DNA of 64,000 bases, from positions 36,115 to 100,114 of the forward strand of contig CACJIB010000001.1 of the NCBI GenBank assembly GCA_902593405.1, read 5' to 3'. This document shows positions 12,525-22,399 of the stretch, piece by piece; the stretch's first letter is position 1; each line of letters starts with the position of its first letter. The translations under genes and the position numbers were made by a program. The DNA comes from an uncultured Pelagibacteraceae bacterium. GTDB taxonomy: Bacteria; Pseudomonadota; Alphaproteobacteria; Pelagibacterales; Pelagibacteraceae. The notes under the pieces are model-generated. The model was not told where the DNA came from. It saw only the letters and a program-made list of their open reading frames with translations, and did no database searches.

Positions 12525-13295
12525 ATGTTCATTAATAATTTTGACCCAGTAGCCTTAGAAATATTTTCTTTAGAAATCAGGTGGTATTCTTTAGCTTATA
12601 TATTTGGAATTATATTAGGCTGGATTCTTGCTAAAAAATTATTTATCCAAGACATAGAAGTTAAAAATAAATTTGATGATTATTTAACTTATTTAATCAT
12701 AGGTATAATTTTAGGGGGAAGACTTGGTTATATTTTTATTTACAATTTTAGTTTTTATATAAATAATCCATTAGATATATTTAAAATTTGGCAAGGAGGA
12801 ATGTCCTTCCATGGTGGATTAATTGGAGTTATTTTCGCATCTATATTTTTTGCTAAAAAAAATAATCAAAACCCATTCTTATATTTGGATATTGTCGCTT
12901 TAGTAGCTCCAGTGGGGTTATTTTTTGGACGAATAGCAAACTTTATAAATTCAGAGTTATATGGAACTATAACTAGTGTACCCTGGGCAGTAACATTTGT
13001 TCAGATAGATAATCTTCCTAGGCATCCCTCGCAATTATATGAAGCACTATTAGAGGGTTTATTTTTATTTTTATTATTAATTTATTTTAAAAACAAATTT
13101 TCAAATAAACCTGGTGTAATTTCAGGATTATTTTTAATAATTTACTCAATCTTCAGATTTATTGTTGAATTTTATAGAGTTCCAGACGAACAGCTAGGTT
13201 ATATATTTTTAAACTTAACGATGGGGCAAGTAGTAAGTTTAATATTTATATTATCAGGGGTAATCTTATTTTATTTAAAATATGAAACTCGCTAA
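12525..13295 (+). CDS. lgt: prolipoprotein diacylglyceryl transferase
   Basis: Polytopic inner-membrane enzyme that transfers diacylglycerol from phosphatidylglycerol to the lipobox cysteine of prolipoproteins. The 256 residues have about seven hydrophobic helices. Key motifs are GGMSFHGGLIG (conserved His-Gly-Gly), the Lgt signature region FGRIANFINSELYG with its arginine and asparagines, and HPSQLYEALLEG. pgsA, which makes the donor lipid, is 4 kb upstream. The 3' end overlaps midA by 14 bp. Confidence 0.95.
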   Translation: MFINNFDPVALEIFSLEIRWYSLAYIFGIILGWILAKKLFIQDIEVKNKFDDYLTYLIIGIILGGRLGYIFIYNFSFYINNPLDIFKIWQGGMSFHGGLIGVIFASIFFAKKNNQNPFLYLDIVALVAPVGLFFGRIANFINSELYGTITSVPWAVTFVQIDNLPRHPSQLYEALLEGLFLFLLLIYFKNKFSNKPGVISGLFLIIYSIFRFIVEFYRVPDEQLGYIFLNLTMGQVVSLIFILSGVILFYLKYETR

Positions 13296-14334
13296 AACAA
13301 ATAATTTACCATTAGATCAATTTATAAATTTTGCTCTTTACGATAAGGATAAAGGTTTTTATATGAAAAAGAATCCTTTTGGTGAAGATGGAGATTTTAT
13401 TACTGCTCCCAATATCACAAGATTATTTTCAGAGATTATTGCAATTTGGACAATTACTTTTTGGAAAAGTTTAGGCTCTCCAAAAAAATTTAATTTGCTA
13501 GAACTGGGAGCTGGAAATGGCGAAATGATGAAAGTCATTGATGAGACACTTATTAATTTTCCCGAATGTTACAATGCCTGCAGTTTTATAATTCATGAAA
13601 AAAGTGATTTTTTAATAAATGAACAAAAAAAAAATTTAAATTCTAAAAAATTTTCATGGTTAAAAGATATTGAAAAAATAAAATCTAACCCAACAATTTT
13701 TTTAGCTAATGAATTCTTTGATGCCGTACCAATCAAACAATTTTTTAAAAAAAAAGATGGTTGGTTTGAAAGATACGTGTCTATGAATGATGCAAAAAAA
13801 GCTGAATTTAACGAAGAAAAAATAGATATAGAAAAAATCGAAAAATATCTAAATTTTGAAATATCAAAAAATCAGGACATAATAGAATATTCACCAGACA
13901 CTTTTAAATATTTAAGAACAATTTGCGACCTAGTGCAAAAAAATGATGGAGGAATGTTAATAATTGATTATGGTTATGCAGACAGCAAAATGCATGAAAC
14001 CCTTCAGGCGGTAAATAACCATAAATATTCTAACATTTTAGAAAATATTGGAGACTCTGATATTACTTACAATATAAACTTTCATTCTTTTGAGAAATTT
14101 ATAAGTCAGTTTAAAGAAATTAATTCAATTTTTACAAATCAAAAAAAATTTTTAACAAGTATGGGTATTCTTCAAAGAGCAGAAATAATCAGCAAAAATA
14201 TAGCATTTTCTAAAAAAGCAGATTTATTTTATAGGGTAAGACGTTTGATAGATGACAAGCAGATGGGTGAATTATTCAAAGTCATGCTTATAAAAAATAA
14301 GAAAAATAATTTTAGAACAGGTTTTCAAAATTGA
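13282..14334 (+). CDS. MidA/NDUFAF7-family SAM-dependent methyltransferase
   Basis: 350-residue member of COG1565. The SAM-binding loop is LLELGAGNGEMM near residue 74; EFFDAVPIKQF and the acidic IIDYG strand follow. The N-terminal half contains KNPFGEDGDFITAPNI, diagnostic of the family. The mitochondrial homologue NDUFAF7/MidA dimethylates an arginine of a complex I subunit during assembly; the bacterial function is presumed similar. The gene overlaps lgt (14 bp) and pgeF (4 bp), giving a tight lgt-midA-pgeF block. Confidence 0.87.
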   Translation: MKLAKTNNLPLDQFINFALYDKDKGFYMKKNPFGEDGDFITAPNITRLFSEIIAIWTITFWKSLGSPKKFNLLELGAGNGEMMKVIDETLINFPECYNACSFIIHEKSDFLINEQKKNLNSKKFSWLKDIEKIKSNPTIFLANEFFDAVPIKQFFKKKDGWFERYVSMNDAKKAEFNEEKIDIEKIEKYLNFEISKNQDIIEYSPDTFKYLRTICDLVQKNDGGMLIIDYGYADSKMHETLQAVNNHKYSNILENIGDSDITYNINFHSFEKFISQFKEINSIFTNQKKFLTSMGILQRAEIISKNIAFSKKADLFYRVRRLIDDKQMGELFKVMLIKNKKNNFRTGFQN

Positions 14335-15089
14335 TAAAATCAAAAAAACTCTCAAAAATTAAAAATATTAAACATGGTTTTTTTAATAAAACTGGCGGTA
14401 AATCAAAAAGAATTTATAAAAGTTTAAACTGTGGTCCTGGTTCTAAAGACAATCCGTCAGATGTTAAAAAAAATTTAAAAATAGTTATAAAAAAAATAAA
14501 AAGCACCGCTAAAAGTATTTTTTTACTTCATCAAATACATAGTGATAAATTTGTTTATATTGATGAAAAAAACACATTTAAATCAAAACCAAAAGCAGAC
14601 GCAGTAATTACAAATCAAAAAAACATGCCAATTGGCGTTTTAACTGCTGATTGTGTGCCAATTTTAATCTGTGATGAAAGAACAAAATTAGTTGCAGCAA
14701 TTCATGCGGGGTGGAAAGGTGCATACAAAGATATAATTAGCAAAGTAATCCAATTTATGATCAAAAAAGGATCTAATCCTAAAAATATTACTGCAGCTAT
14801 CGGACCTGCTATCTCAGCTAAAAATTATGAAGTAAAAGCAGATTTTAAAAGAAAATTTATAAAAAAGGATAAAAAAAATAATAAATTTTTTAAAATTAAG
14901 TACAAAAAGCTTTATTTTGATTTACCTAAATATGTGAAATCATGTCTTTTAAAGAATAAAATAAAAAATATTGAGTCTTTAAATATTGATACATTTGATA
15001 TTAATAATAATTTTTTTAGTGCAAGAAGAGCGTTAAGGCTAAATCATGATGATTATGGTAGAAATATTTCAATAATTATGCTTTATTAG
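14331..15089 (+). CDS. pgeF: peptidoglycan editing factor / multicopper polyphenol oxidase-like (PgeF/YfiH)
   Basis: 252-residue protein of the DUF152 (YfiH/LACC1) family. The only suitable start is a TTG at 14331 that overlaps the midA stop (TTGA); it is needed because the family-defining N-terminal motif KHGFFNKTGG begins only 14 residues in, and no ATG precedes it. Metal/active-site residues are visible in HQIHSDK, TADCVPILI and HAGWKGAYKD, the His-Cys-His set of the family. E. coli PgeF removes L-Ser mis-incorporated into UDP-MurNAc; vertebrate FAMIN has purine enzyme activity, so exact substrate is open. Confidence 0.88.
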   Translation: MIKSKKLSKIKNIKHGFFNKTGGKSKRIYKSLNCGPGSKDNPSDVKKNLKIVIKKIKSTAKSIFLLHQIHSDKFVYIDEKNTFKSKPKADAVITNQKNMPIGVLTADCVPILICDERTKLVAAIHAGWKGAYKDIISKVIQFMIKKGSNPKNITAAIGPAISAKNYEVKADFKRKFIKKDKKNNKFFKIKYKKLYFDLPKYVKSCLLKNKIKNIESLNIDTFDINNNFFSARRALRLNHDDYGRNISIIMLY

Positions 15090-15098
15090 GCTTTTTTA

Positions 15099-16031
15099 AT
15101 GAAATTATTATCCGGAAATAGCAACAAACCATTAAGCAAGAGTATTGCTAAATATCTAAAATCTAAATTAGTAAACTCTAGTATTAGAAATTTTTCTGAT
15201 GGAGAAATCTATGTGGAAATAAATGAAAATATTAGAGGTAATAGTATTTTTTTAATTCAATCTGTTTCATCTCCTGCAAATGATAACCTAATGGAATTAC
15301 TACTATGTATTGATGCACTTAAGAGATCGTCAGCAAAAAATATTACTGCTGTTATTCCGTACTTTGGTTATGCTAGACAAGATAGAAAAGTTGCACCAAG
15401 AACCTCAATTTCAGCAAAACTTGTCTCAAATCTAATTACTAAAGCAGGAGCAGATAGAGTTGTTACTGTTGATTTGCATGCAGGACAAATTCAAGGATTT
15501 TTTGATATTCCAGTAGATAACTTGTTCGCAACACCTATTTTTGCAAGACATGTAAAAAAAAAGATAAAAAGTAAAAATCTAATTTGTGTTGCACCAGATG
15601 TTGGTGGTACTGAGAGAGCTAGAGCACTAGGAAAGATTTTAAATGTTGGACTAGCAATTGTAGATAAAAGAAGACCAAAGCCAGGTCAATCTCAAGTAAT
15701 GAATATTATTGGAGATGTTAAAGGAAAAACTTGTATTCTTGTTGACGATATAATCGATTCAGGTGGTACAATTGTAAACGCAGCAAAGGCTCTTAAAGAT
15801 CGAGGTGCCAAAGAAGTTTATGTTTACATTACTCACGGTGTACTTAGTGGAGAAGCTGTAAACAAAATTAAAAAATCAGTAATTAAAAATTTAGTAATAA
15901 CTGATACAATTGATAACATGAACAGAGTTAAAGGTGCTAAAAACATTGAAGTTCTGTCAATTTCAGGGCTTATGGGAGAAGCAATTAAAAGAATATCTAA
16001 TTCAACCTCAGTATCAGATTTATTCAAATAA
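15099..16031 (+). CDS. prs: ribose-phosphate pyrophosphokinase
   Basis: Makes PRPP from ribose-5-phosphate and ATP, for nucleotide, His and Trp synthesis. At 310 residues it is full length. Motifs: [16 protein letters not shown], the flexible-loop [28 protein letters not shown], and the PRPP-binding signature [11 protein letters not shown] near residue 210. It precedes rplY by 45 bp; prs-rplY-pth-ychF is a conserved alphaproteobacterial order. The minus-strand reading frame across its 3' end is a shadow. Confidence 0.97.
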   Translation: MKLLSGNSNKPLSKSIAKYLKSKLVNSSIRNFSDGEIYVEINENIRGNSIFLIQSVSSPANDNLMELLLCIDALKRSSAKNITAVIPYFGYARQDRKVAPRTSISAKLVSNLITKAGADRVVTVDLHAGQIQGFFDIPVDNLFATPIFARHVKKKIKSKNLICVAPDVGGTERARALGKILNVGLAIVDKRRPKPGQSQVMNIIGDVKGKTCILVDDIIDSGGTIVNAAKALKDRGAKEVYVYITHGVLSGEAVNKIKKSVIKNLVITDTIDNMNRVKGAKNIEVLSISGLMGEAIKRISNSTSVSDLFK

Positions 16032-16035
16032 ATAC

Positions 16036-16058
16036 CTTGAGTTATTAAGTAACTTGAG
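16036..16058 (+). promoter_or_regulatory. small hairpin and CTTGAG direct repeat in the prs-rplY spacer
   Basis: The spacer contains AGTTA (16040-16044), a five-base loop, and TAACT (16050-16054), a weak 5-bp hairpin, flanked by two copies of CTTGAG (16036-16041 and 16053-16058). There is no T-run right after it, so it is not a clear intrinsic terminator. It could be a leader structure for rplY or chance in AT-rich DNA. Confidence 0.25.
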
Positions 16059-16076
16059 CTAAAAACCCTTGTTTTT

Positions 16077-16790
16077 ATGAATTCATTAGACGCCAACATC
16101 AGAAATACCAAAACTAAAGGTGAATTAAATTCATTAAGAGATAATGGTAATGTGCCTGCTATAATTTATGGTGGTGAGGCTCAAAACGAGAAAATTTCAA
16201 TATCTAAAAAGATACTCAAGTCACTAATTGAAAAAGAAAACTTTTTATCAAGCATCATAACTTTAAATGTTGATGGTAAACCTCAAAAAGTTCTACCAAG
16301 AGAAATAAAATATGACATTATTTCAGATGAACCAATTCATGTAGACTTTCTGAGAATAGTTTCAGGCATAAAAGTTAGAATTGAAGTTCCAGTAAAATTT
16401 TTAAATCATGAAAAATCTCCTGGTTTGAAAAGAGGTGGGGTTTTAAACATTGTAAGAAGAAAAGTTGAGCTAAAATGTCCAAGTGAAAAAATTCCTGAAA
16501 ATCTTGTGATAGATCTTGATGGAGTTGATATTGGAGAGAGTTTTAAGATCTCTTCTATAAATCTTGACAGTGATGTTACTCCTACAATTCAAGGAAGAGA
16601 TTTCGTAATTGCAACACTAGCAGCTCCGACTGTTATGAAAGAACCTGAAAAACCTGCAGAAGCTGAGGCGGCTGAGGGAGAAGGTGCTGAAGGAGCAGAA
16701 GCAGCAGCAGCTGAAGGTGGAGATAAGCCAGCAGCTGAAGGTGATAAAAAAGAAGGTGAAGATAAAAAACCTGCTGAAGAAAAAAAATAA
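16077..16790 (+). CDS. rplY: 50S ribosomal protein L25 (general stress protein Ctc type)
   Basis: 5S-rRNA-binding ribosomal protein of the longer, two-domain TL5/Ctc type, 237 residues. The N-terminal L25 domain (about 1-95) has NVPAIIYGGEAQNEKI and KVLPREIKYDIISDEPIHVDFLRI; the C-terminal beta domain (about 96-185) ends in RDFVIATLAAP. The last 45 or so residues are a low-complexity Ala/Glu/Lys/Gly tail, common in alphaproteobacterial L25. The ATG at 16077 has no purine-rich Shine-Dalgarno before it. Confidence 0.93.
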   Translation: MNSLDANIRNTKTKGELNSLRDNGNVPAIIYGGEAQNEKISISKKILKSLIEKENFLSSIITLNVDGKPQKVLPREIKYDIISDEPIHVDFLRIVSGIKVRIEVPVKFLNHEKSPGLKRGGVLNIVRRKVELKCPSEKIPENLVIDLDGVDIGESFKISSINLDSDVTPTIQGRDFVIATLAAPTVMKEPEKPAEAEAAEGEGAEGAEAAAAEGGDKPAAEGDKKEGEDKKPAEEKK

Positions 16791-16831
16791 GTTAATTAAA
16801 ATTGAATTTTATCCTCCAATATTAATATTTT

Positions 16832-17392
16832 ATGCTTCTACTTGTAGGATTAGGCAATCCAACCCCAGACAGTGAAAACAATAGACATAATATTGGTTTC
16901 AAAATCATAGATGCAATAAATAAAAAATTTGGACTTTCAAAACAAAAACCAAAATTCAAAGGACTTCTTACAACTGGTAATGTTGGAGAACAAAAAGTTT
17001 ATGCAATTAAACCTTTAACATTTATGAATAATTCTGGAATTTGTATTAGAGAATTAATTGAATATTTCAAAATAGATGCTGAGGATGTTATCGTTTTTCA
17101 TGACGATCTAGATGTAGAATTTGGAAAAATAAAAGTAAAATTTGGTGGCTCTGATGCAGGACATAACGGAATTGCATCAATAGATAAGTTTATTGGCAAA
17201 GATTATTCAAGAGTGCGAATAGGAATTGGTAAACCAAAAGATAAAATGGAAGTTAGTGATTTTGTTCTTCAAAATTTTGATGAAGATGAAATGCTTGGAT
17301 TGGAAAAAGTTACCAATAACATCACAGATTCTATTTCAATACTTATCGACAAAAAATTAGATTTATTCTCTAGCACTGTAAATAATAAATAA
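16832..17392 (+). CDS. pth: peptidyl-tRNA hydrolase
   Basis: Releases tRNA from stalled peptidyl-tRNA. 186 residues, standard length. The active site is visible: Asn in VGLGNPT (about residue 8), catalytic His in NNRHNIGF (about 20), PLTFMNNSG with its Asn, and Asp in VFHDDLDVEFGKIKVKFGGSDAGHNG (about 92) with the conserved Asn after it. Its stop shares a base with the ychF start (TAATG). Confidence 0.96.
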   Translation: MLLLVGLGNPTPDSENNRHNIGFKIIDAINKKFGLSKQKPKFKGLLTTGNVGEQKVYAIKPLTFMNNSGICIRELIEYFKIDAEDVIVFHDDLDVEFGKIKVKFGGSDAGHNGIASIDKFIGKDYSRVRIGIGKPKDKMEVSDFVLQNFDEDEMLGLEKVTNNITDSISILIDKKLDLFSSTVNNK

Positions 17393-18465
17393 TGAGTTTT
17401 AAATGTGGAATTGTTGGTTTGCCTAATGTGGGTAAATCTACACTCTTCAACGCGCTTACAAACTCAAGCAAAGCACAAGCTGCAAATTTTCCGTTTTGTA
17501 CGATAGATCCCAATGTGGGAATAGTCCCAGTTCCAGACGAAAGATTGAACAAATTATCAGAAGTTTCAAAATCAAAAAAAACAATAAATACAACTATTTC
17601 ATTTGTGGATATAGCTGGTCTTGTTAAAGGTGCATCTAAAGGTGAAGGATTAGGCAATAAATTTCTGTCCCACATAAGGGAAGTTGATGCAGTTATTCAT
17701 ATGATTAGATGCTTTGACTCAGACGATATTCAAAATGTTAATCCTGACGTTGACCCTATAAGAGATCTTGAAATCATTGAAACTGAGATGATGCTAGCTG
17801 ACCTAGAATCTATACACAAAAGACTTGAAAAAAATAATAAAAAAAATGTGGAAGAAAACCAACTTAAAATTTTAGAGATTGCATTAGACTGCATTAATAA
17901 TGATAAAGATATATCAATATTAAATTCTCAATTTGATACAAAACAACTTAATCAAAGTGGTCTTTTATCAATAAAACCAAAGATCTTTGTTTGTAATGTA
18001 GATGAACAAAGTGTACAGAATGGAAATGAATATACTAAAGACTTTATCGAAAAATTTGGAAAAGATAACACTCTGATTGTTTCTGCAGACATAGAAAACC
18101 AAATAAATGAATTAGCAAAAGATGAAAAAAAAAATTATATGGATATGATTGGTTTAAAAGATACAGGTTTAAGTATGTTAATTCAAAAGGGGTATAAAAT
18201 ATTAGAACTTGATACATATTTTACCTCTGGACCTGAAGAAACAAGAGCGTGGACAATACAAAAAAATTGTACTGCACCTAAAGCTGCAGGAGAAATTCAT
18301 ACAGATTTTGAAAAAGGTTTCATTAGAGCTGAAACTATATCTTATGAGGATTTTGTAGCCAATAATGGATGGGTAAATTCTAAGGCTAATGGAAAAATGA
18401 GATTAGAGGGTAAAGACTATATTGTTAAAGATGGCGATGTATTAAACTTCAGATTCAACACGTGA
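17392..18465 (+). CDS. ychF: redox-regulated ATPase/GTPase YchF
   Basis: Obg-family P-loop ATPase (OLA1 homologue), ribosome-associated. 357 residues. G1 is GLPNVGKST near residue 8; G3 is DIAGLVKGASKGEGLGNKFL; the G4 position reads NVDE, the non-canonical form that explains ATP over GTP preference in this family. A coiled coil lies around 130-200 and a C-terminal TGS domain (TSGPEETRAWTI, then DFEKGFIRAETISYEDF) closes the protein. It overlaps convergent petC by 24 bp. Confidence 0.96.
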   Translation: MSFKCGIVGLPNVGKSTLFNALTNSSKAQAANFPFCTIDPNVGIVPVPDERLNKLSEVSKSKKTINTTISFVDIAGLVKGASKGEGLGNKFLSHIREVDAVIHMIRCFDSDDIQNVNPDVDPIRDLEIIETEMMLADLESIHKRLEKNNKKNVEENQLKILEIALDCINNDKDISILNSQFDTKQLNQSGLLSIKPKIFVCNVDEQSVQNGNEYTKDFIEKFGKDNTLIVSADIENQINELAKDEKKNYMDMIGLKDTGLSMLIQKGYKILELDTYFTSGPEETRAWTIQKNCTAPKAAGEIHTDFEKGFIRAETISYEDFVANNGWVNSKANGKMRLEGKDYIVKDGDVLNFRFNT

Positions 18466-19221
18466 CCAGATTCTTTTCATACTAAAATAAACTAAAACAG
18501 TTAAAATAATTAAATAAACAATCGCTTTAAAGCCCATCTGATGTCGAGATTCTAAATGAGGTTCAGCTGACCACATTAAGAAGGTCGTTACATCTTTTGA
18601 CATCTGTTCTACTGTTGCATTTGTTCCGTCACCATACTCTACTAATCCATCTGATAATGGAGCAGCCATTCTAATTTTATTACCATACATATATTTGTTG
18701 TAATAAACTCCGTCATCTAAAGATACGTTGCTAGGAGCTTCTTCATATCCTTGTAATAAAGAATATATGTAATCAACTCCACCACCTCGAGCTTTAACCA
18801 AAACAGACATGTCTGGAGGGTATGCACCACCATTTGCCGCTTGGGCAGCTTTTACATTGTCATATGGCATTACAAATTTATCAGATAATTTACCTGGTCT
18901 TGTAAACATTTCACCATCTGAATTTGGACCATCAGTTACTTCAAATGAAGCTGCTATAGCTTTAGCTTGAGCTTCAGAGAATTCTGGCCCTCCTGGCTCT
19001 GCTAAATTTCTATAACTTAAATACTTCATAGAATGACATGAGGCACATACTTCAGTATAAACTTGATAACCTCTTTGAAGAGAAGCTCTATCAAATTTTC
19101 CAAATAGACCCTTAAAACTCCAGTCAGTTTTTAGATATTCTACTTTTTCAGCAGCAAAAGAATTTGAATTTGAAGTAATAATTAAGATTATTATAGAAAA
19201 TAATTTAAATAAATTTTTCAC
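18442..19221 (-). CDS. petC: cytochrome c1 of the bc1 complex
   Basis: Membrane-anchored haem subunit that takes electrons from the Rieske protein to soluble cytochrome c. 259 residues with an N-terminal signal peptide (about 1-23, ending SFAA), one CxxCH haem site (CASCH near residue 60), the distal methionine in KIRMAAPLSDG, and one C-terminal anchor helix (IVYLIILTVLVYFSM). It is separate from cytochrome b, not fused as in some Rhizobiales. Last gene of petABC; its end overlaps ychF by 24 bp. Confidence 0.96.
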   Translation of the reverse strand: MKNLFKLFSIIILIITSNSNSFAAEKVEYLKTDWSFKGLFGKFDRASLQRGYQVYTEVCASCHSMKYLSYRNLAEPGGPEFSEAQAKAIAASFEVTDGPNSDGEMFTRPGKLSDKFVMPYDNVKAAQAANGGAYPPDMSVLVKARGGGVDYIYSLLQGYEEAPSNVSLDDGVYYNKYMYGNKIRMAAPLSDGLVEYGDGTNATVEQMSKDVTTFLMWSAEPHLESRHQMGFKAIVYLIILTVLVYFSMKRIWSRVESEV

Positions 19222-19222
19222 C

Positions 19223-20485
19223 TTATTCTATTTTACTTTCTTTATTTCTGGCGGCAGCTAGATTTGGTGAACCACCTAGAACAGGTTCGGTAATACTTAG
19301 AGGCACTGGTAAAGTTTTTTCTTTAAAGCCTAGAACAGGAAGAATAACTAAAAAATGCAAAAAGTAATAGGCTGTTGCAACTCGTGCTATCAATAAGTAA
19401 AGTCCCTCAGCTGGCATCGCACCCACATATCCAAGTATCAAAACATCAGCAACTAGTATCCAGTAAAATTGTTTATATAAAGGTCTGAATACCGCAGATC
19501 TTATTTTTGACGTATCTAACCAAGGTAAAACCGCTAAGATTAATATTGCAGATAACATAGCTACAACTCCTAGCAATTTATCAGGAACTGATCTTAATAT
19601 TGCATAAAAAGGTAAGAGATACCATTCAGGAACAATGTGTGCGGGTGTTACCATTGGGTTTGCCTCGATATAATTATCTGCGTGACCTAAAATATTTGGT
19701 GCATAGAATACAAAGAAAGCAAACACAATCATGAACATTAATAAAGCAAAACCATCTTTAATTACTATGTAAGGATGGAAAGGTACAGTATCTTTAGAAG
19801 GTTTTTTTATATCTATTCCAACTGGATTGTTGTTACCAGGAACATGTAAAGCCCATATATGTAAAACAACTAATCCTAAAATTAAAAATGGAATTAAATA
19901 ATGCAAAGTAAAAAATCTAGTTAACGTAGGGTTGTCGACTGAATAACCTCCCCACAACCAAGTGACAATACCCTCTCCAACTAATGGAATAGCACTAAAT
20001 AAATTTGTGATTACAGTTGCTCCCCAAAAGCTCATTTGTCCCCAAGGCAATACATAGCCCATAAATGCAGCCGCCATCATTAGCAAGTAAATAATTATTC
20101 CAATTATCCAAATTATTTCTCTTGGTGCTTTGTAAGAACCATAAAATAATGACCTGAAAATATGAATGTAGACTGCTAAGAAAAACATAGATGCACCATT
20201 TGCATGAATGTATCTAATTAACCAACCGTAATTGACATCACGCATGATGTGCTCAACACTCTCAAAAGCCATATCTGCGTGAGCAATGTAATGCATTGCA
20301 AGAGTTAATCCGGTAACAATTTGAGTGATTAAGCAAAAAGTTAAAATTCCACCAAATGTCCACCAATAATTTAAATTTTTAGGAGTCGGATAATCTGTTA
20401 AATGATTTGCAAGAGTTAATAGTGGCAATCGATCATTAAACCATTGTCCTACCTTCGATTTTGGTCTGTAATCGTGGTCACTCAT
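19223..20485 (-). CDS. petB: cytochrome b of the bc1 complex
   Basis: 420-residue integral membrane subunit carrying haems bL and bH and the Qo/Qi quinone sites. Eight or so helices are evident. The four haem histidines fall in [39 protein letters not shown] and [15 protein letters not shown]. The Qo-site PEWY motif is present in [15 protein letters not shown]. It sits 5 bp from petA and 1 bp from petC. Confidence 0.97.
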   Translation of the reverse strand: MSDHDYRPKSKVGQWFNDRLPLLTLANHLTDYPTPKNLNYWWTFGGILTFCLITQIVTGLTLAMHYIAHADMAFESVEHIMRDVNYGWLIRYIHANGASMFFLAVYIHIFRSLFYGSYKAPREIIWIIGIIIYLLMMAAAFMGYVLPWGQMSFWGATVITNLFSAIPLVGEGIVTWLWGGYSVDNPTLTRFFTLHYLIPFLILGLVVLHIWALHVPGNNNPVGIDIKKPSKDTVPFHPYIVIKDGFALLMFMIVFAFFVFYAPNILGHADNYIEANPMVTPAHIVPEWYLLPFYAILRSVPDKLLGVVAMLSAILILAVLPWLDTSKIRSAVFRPLYKQFYWILVADVLILGYVGAMPAEGLYLLIARVATAYYFLHFLVILPVLGFKEKTLPVPLSITEPVLGGSPNLAAARNKESKIE

Positions 20486-20490
20486 TTTCT

Positions 20491-21000
20491 TTATCCAATT
20501 TTAATTGTGTTTGCATCAACGAATTCATATTTAGGCACTTCCATATTCCAAGGTGCTGGTCCTTTTCTAATTCTTCCAGAAGTATCATAATGAGATCCAT
20601 GACATGGACAGAACCACCCATTATAATCACCTTTATCATTTAGAGGTACACATCCAAGGTGTGTACATACACCTAACATAACAAGCCACTCGGGGTTTTT
20701 TGCTCTATCTTCATCTTTTTCTGGATGAATTAAATCCTCCATCTTTACGGCTCTTGCCTCATCAATTTCTTCTTGAGTTCTTCTTCTTATAAAGACTGGT
20801 TTACCTCTCCATAAAACAGTCAATGTATTTCCAGGTGTTAATGAACTTACATCAACCTCTGTACTAGCTAATGCTTTAACAGAAGCATCTGGATTCATCT
20901 GATCTATCATTGGCCACACTACCGCAGCGGCACCAACAGCTCCTACAGCTGTAGTAGCTGTAAATAAAAAATCTCTTCTTTTTGTTTTTTTTTCAGACAC
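20491..21000 (-). CDS. petA: Rieske iron-sulfur protein of the bc1 complex
   Basis: 169-residue [2Fe-2S] subunit. It must start at the GTG at 21000, because the twin-arginine signal RRDFLF at residues 8-13 begins right after it and no ATG lies upstream in frame. The signal-anchor helix is [15 protein letters not shown]. Cluster ligands are in CTHLGC and CPCHGSHYD, with the Rieske disulfide cysteines included. First gene of petABC. Confidence 0.97.
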   Translation of the reverse strand: MSEKKTKRRDFLFTATTAVGAVGAAAVVWPMIDQMNPDASVKALASTEVDVSSLTPGNTLTVLWRGKPVFIRRRTQEEIDEARAVKMEDLIHPEKDEDRAKNPEWLVMLGVCTHLGCVPLNDKGDYNGWFCPCHGSHYDTSGRIRKGPAPWNMEVPKYEFVDANTIKIG

Positions 21001-21092
21001 TTTTAGTTGCTTTTATTATTATCTCTTTTTGATTTAAAATAGTTAATATACGAATTCATATAATATAAAATAATTATTTTACTACTGAAAGA
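21001..21092. promoter_or_regulatory. divergent promoter region between petA and trmL
   Basis: A 92-bp spacer between two divergent operons, so promoters for both must lie in or near it. It is almost pure A+T with TATAAT at 21060-21065 on the plus strand and TATA-like words on the minus strand, but I cannot pair either with a convincing -35 box. No hairpin or direct repeat stands out. Confidence 0.4.
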
Positions 21093-21566
21093 ATGACACA
21101 GAATTCACCAATTTTTGGACCCAAAATAGCTTTGTATGAGCCTGATATCCCTCAGAATACTGCTGCAATCATAAGAACCTGTGCTTGTCTGGGTGCTAAA
21201 TTAGAAATAATTGAACCATGTGGCTTTCTATTATCAGACAAACGTTTTAAAAGAGTGGTTATGGACTATATGGACTATAGTCAAATAGAGTTTTATCAAA
21301 GTTCGGAAAAATTTTTTGAAGCAAAGAAAAAACAGAGAATCGTATTGATGACAACTAAGGGTTCAATAAATTATACTAAATTTAAATTTAAGCCTGATGA
21401 TACTATTTTGTTTGGAAGAGAAAGTGCTGGGGTACCCGAAAAGGTTCACAAGATTATTAAAAATCGTTTAAAAATACCCATGAATAATCAAGTAAGATCT
21501 CTTAATATTTCATCGTCTGTTGCCATTGTTTTGGCGGAAAGTTTGCGTCAAATTGAATTAATATAA
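21093..21566 (+). CDS. trmL: tRNA (cytidine(34)-2'-O)-methyltransferase
   Basis: SPOUT-fold methyltransferase of 157 residues that modifies the wobble base of tRNA-Leu isoacceptors. The trefoil-knot SAM site is visible in ALYEPDIPQNTAAIIRTCA, ILFGRESAGVPEKVH, and the C-terminal NQVRSLNISSSVAIVLAESLRQ. Lengths and motifs match TrmL rather than the larger TrmH/TrmJ proteins. It begins a plus-strand run trmL-hemF-greA. Confidence 0.92.
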   Translation: MTQNSPIFGPKIALYEPDIPQNTAAIIRTCACLGAKLEIIEPCGFLLSDKRFKRVVMDYMDYSQIEFYQSSEKFFEAKKKQRIVLMTTKGSINYTKFKFKPDDTILFGRESAGVPEKVHKIIKNRLKIPMNNQVRSLNISSSVAIVLAESLRQIELI

Positions 21567-21567
21567 A

Positions 21568-22395
21568 ATGGATATTTCAATTAAAAAAGACTTAGCGAGT
21601 AATTGGTTTAAGCTATTACAAAATGCAATATGTGACGACATTTTAAAAATTGAAAAAAACAAATTAAATTTTCAATCAACTTCTTGGAATAGAAGCAGTA
21701 AAAAAGATGAGGGTGGTGGTGAATATAGAATTCTTAAAAATGGAAAAATTTTTGAAAAAGTAGGAGTAAATTTTTCAAAAGTTTATGGAAAATTTCCTAA
21801 ACAATTTCAAAAGAATATACCAGGCGCAAGTAAAGATCCTAGATTTTGGGCATCAGGAATATCAATAGTTATGCACATGCAAAATCCCCATATTCCTGCA
21901 ATGCATTTTAATACCAGATTTATTTGTACAACAAAGAATTGGTTTGGTGGAGGTATGGATATAACCCCAGCAATAAAAGATGAAAAAGAGAAGAAAAACT
22001 TTCATAAAATATTAAAGTCAATGTGCGATAGACATAATAAAAATTATTATAAAAAATATAAAAAGTGGTGTGATGAATATTTTTATCTACCTCACAGAAA
22101 AGAAGCCAGAGGTATAGGTGGGATATTTTTTGACTATAAAAATGATAATTTTGAAAATGACTTTAAATTTGTCAGAGATGTTGGTGTAACATTTCAAATG
22201 CTATTTAATGAAATAATTAAAAAAAAATTAAAAAGAAAATGGACTTTAAAAGATAAAGAGTTTCAGTATATTAAAAGGGGTCGATACGCAGAATTTAATT
22301 TGCTCTATGATAGAGGAACGAAATTTGGGCTACAAACTGGTGGTAATGTTGAAGGAATTTTGATGTCATTACCCCCGATTGCAAAATGGAAATAA
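21568..22395 (+). CDS. hemF: aerobic coproporphyrinogen-III oxidase
   Basis: Oxygen-dependent decarboxylase of haem synthesis, 275 residues. Family blocks: [33 protein letters not shown] with the conserved metal-region His, [26 protein letters not shown], and [23 protein letters not shown] with the substrate-binding Arg. Presence of the O2-dependent form fits an obligate aerobe. It lies 1 bp after trmL and 4 bp before greA. Confidence 0.96.
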   Translation: MDISIKKDLASNWFKLLQNAICDDILKIEKNKLNFQSTSWNRSSKKDEGGGEYRILKNGKIFEKVGVNFSKVYGKFPKQFQKNIPGASKDPRFWASGISIVMHMQNPHIPAMHFNTRFICTTKNWFGGGMDITPAIKDEKEKKNFHKILKSMCDRHNKNYYKKYKKWCDEYFYLPHRKEARGIGGIFFDYKNDNFENDFKFVRDVGVTFQMLFNEIIKKKLKRKWTLKDKEFQYIKRGRYAEFNLLYDRGTKFGLQTGGNVEGILMSLPPIAKWK

Positions 22396-22399
22396 GAAA

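Noticed and set aside
16029..16076. Intrinsic terminator after prs
   Set aside because: The hairpin is only 5 bp, AT-rich, and not followed by a T-run.
15833..16111. Open frame on the minus strand across the prs 3' end
   Set aside because: It is antisense to prs and rplY, has no family motif, and its neighbours use the plus strand with full-length, well-matched proteins.
16684..16875. Lys/Gln-rich frame overlapping the end of rplY and the start of pth
   Set aside because: It is an alternative reading of the low-complexity L25 tail and of pth; codon use and motifs support the other frame.
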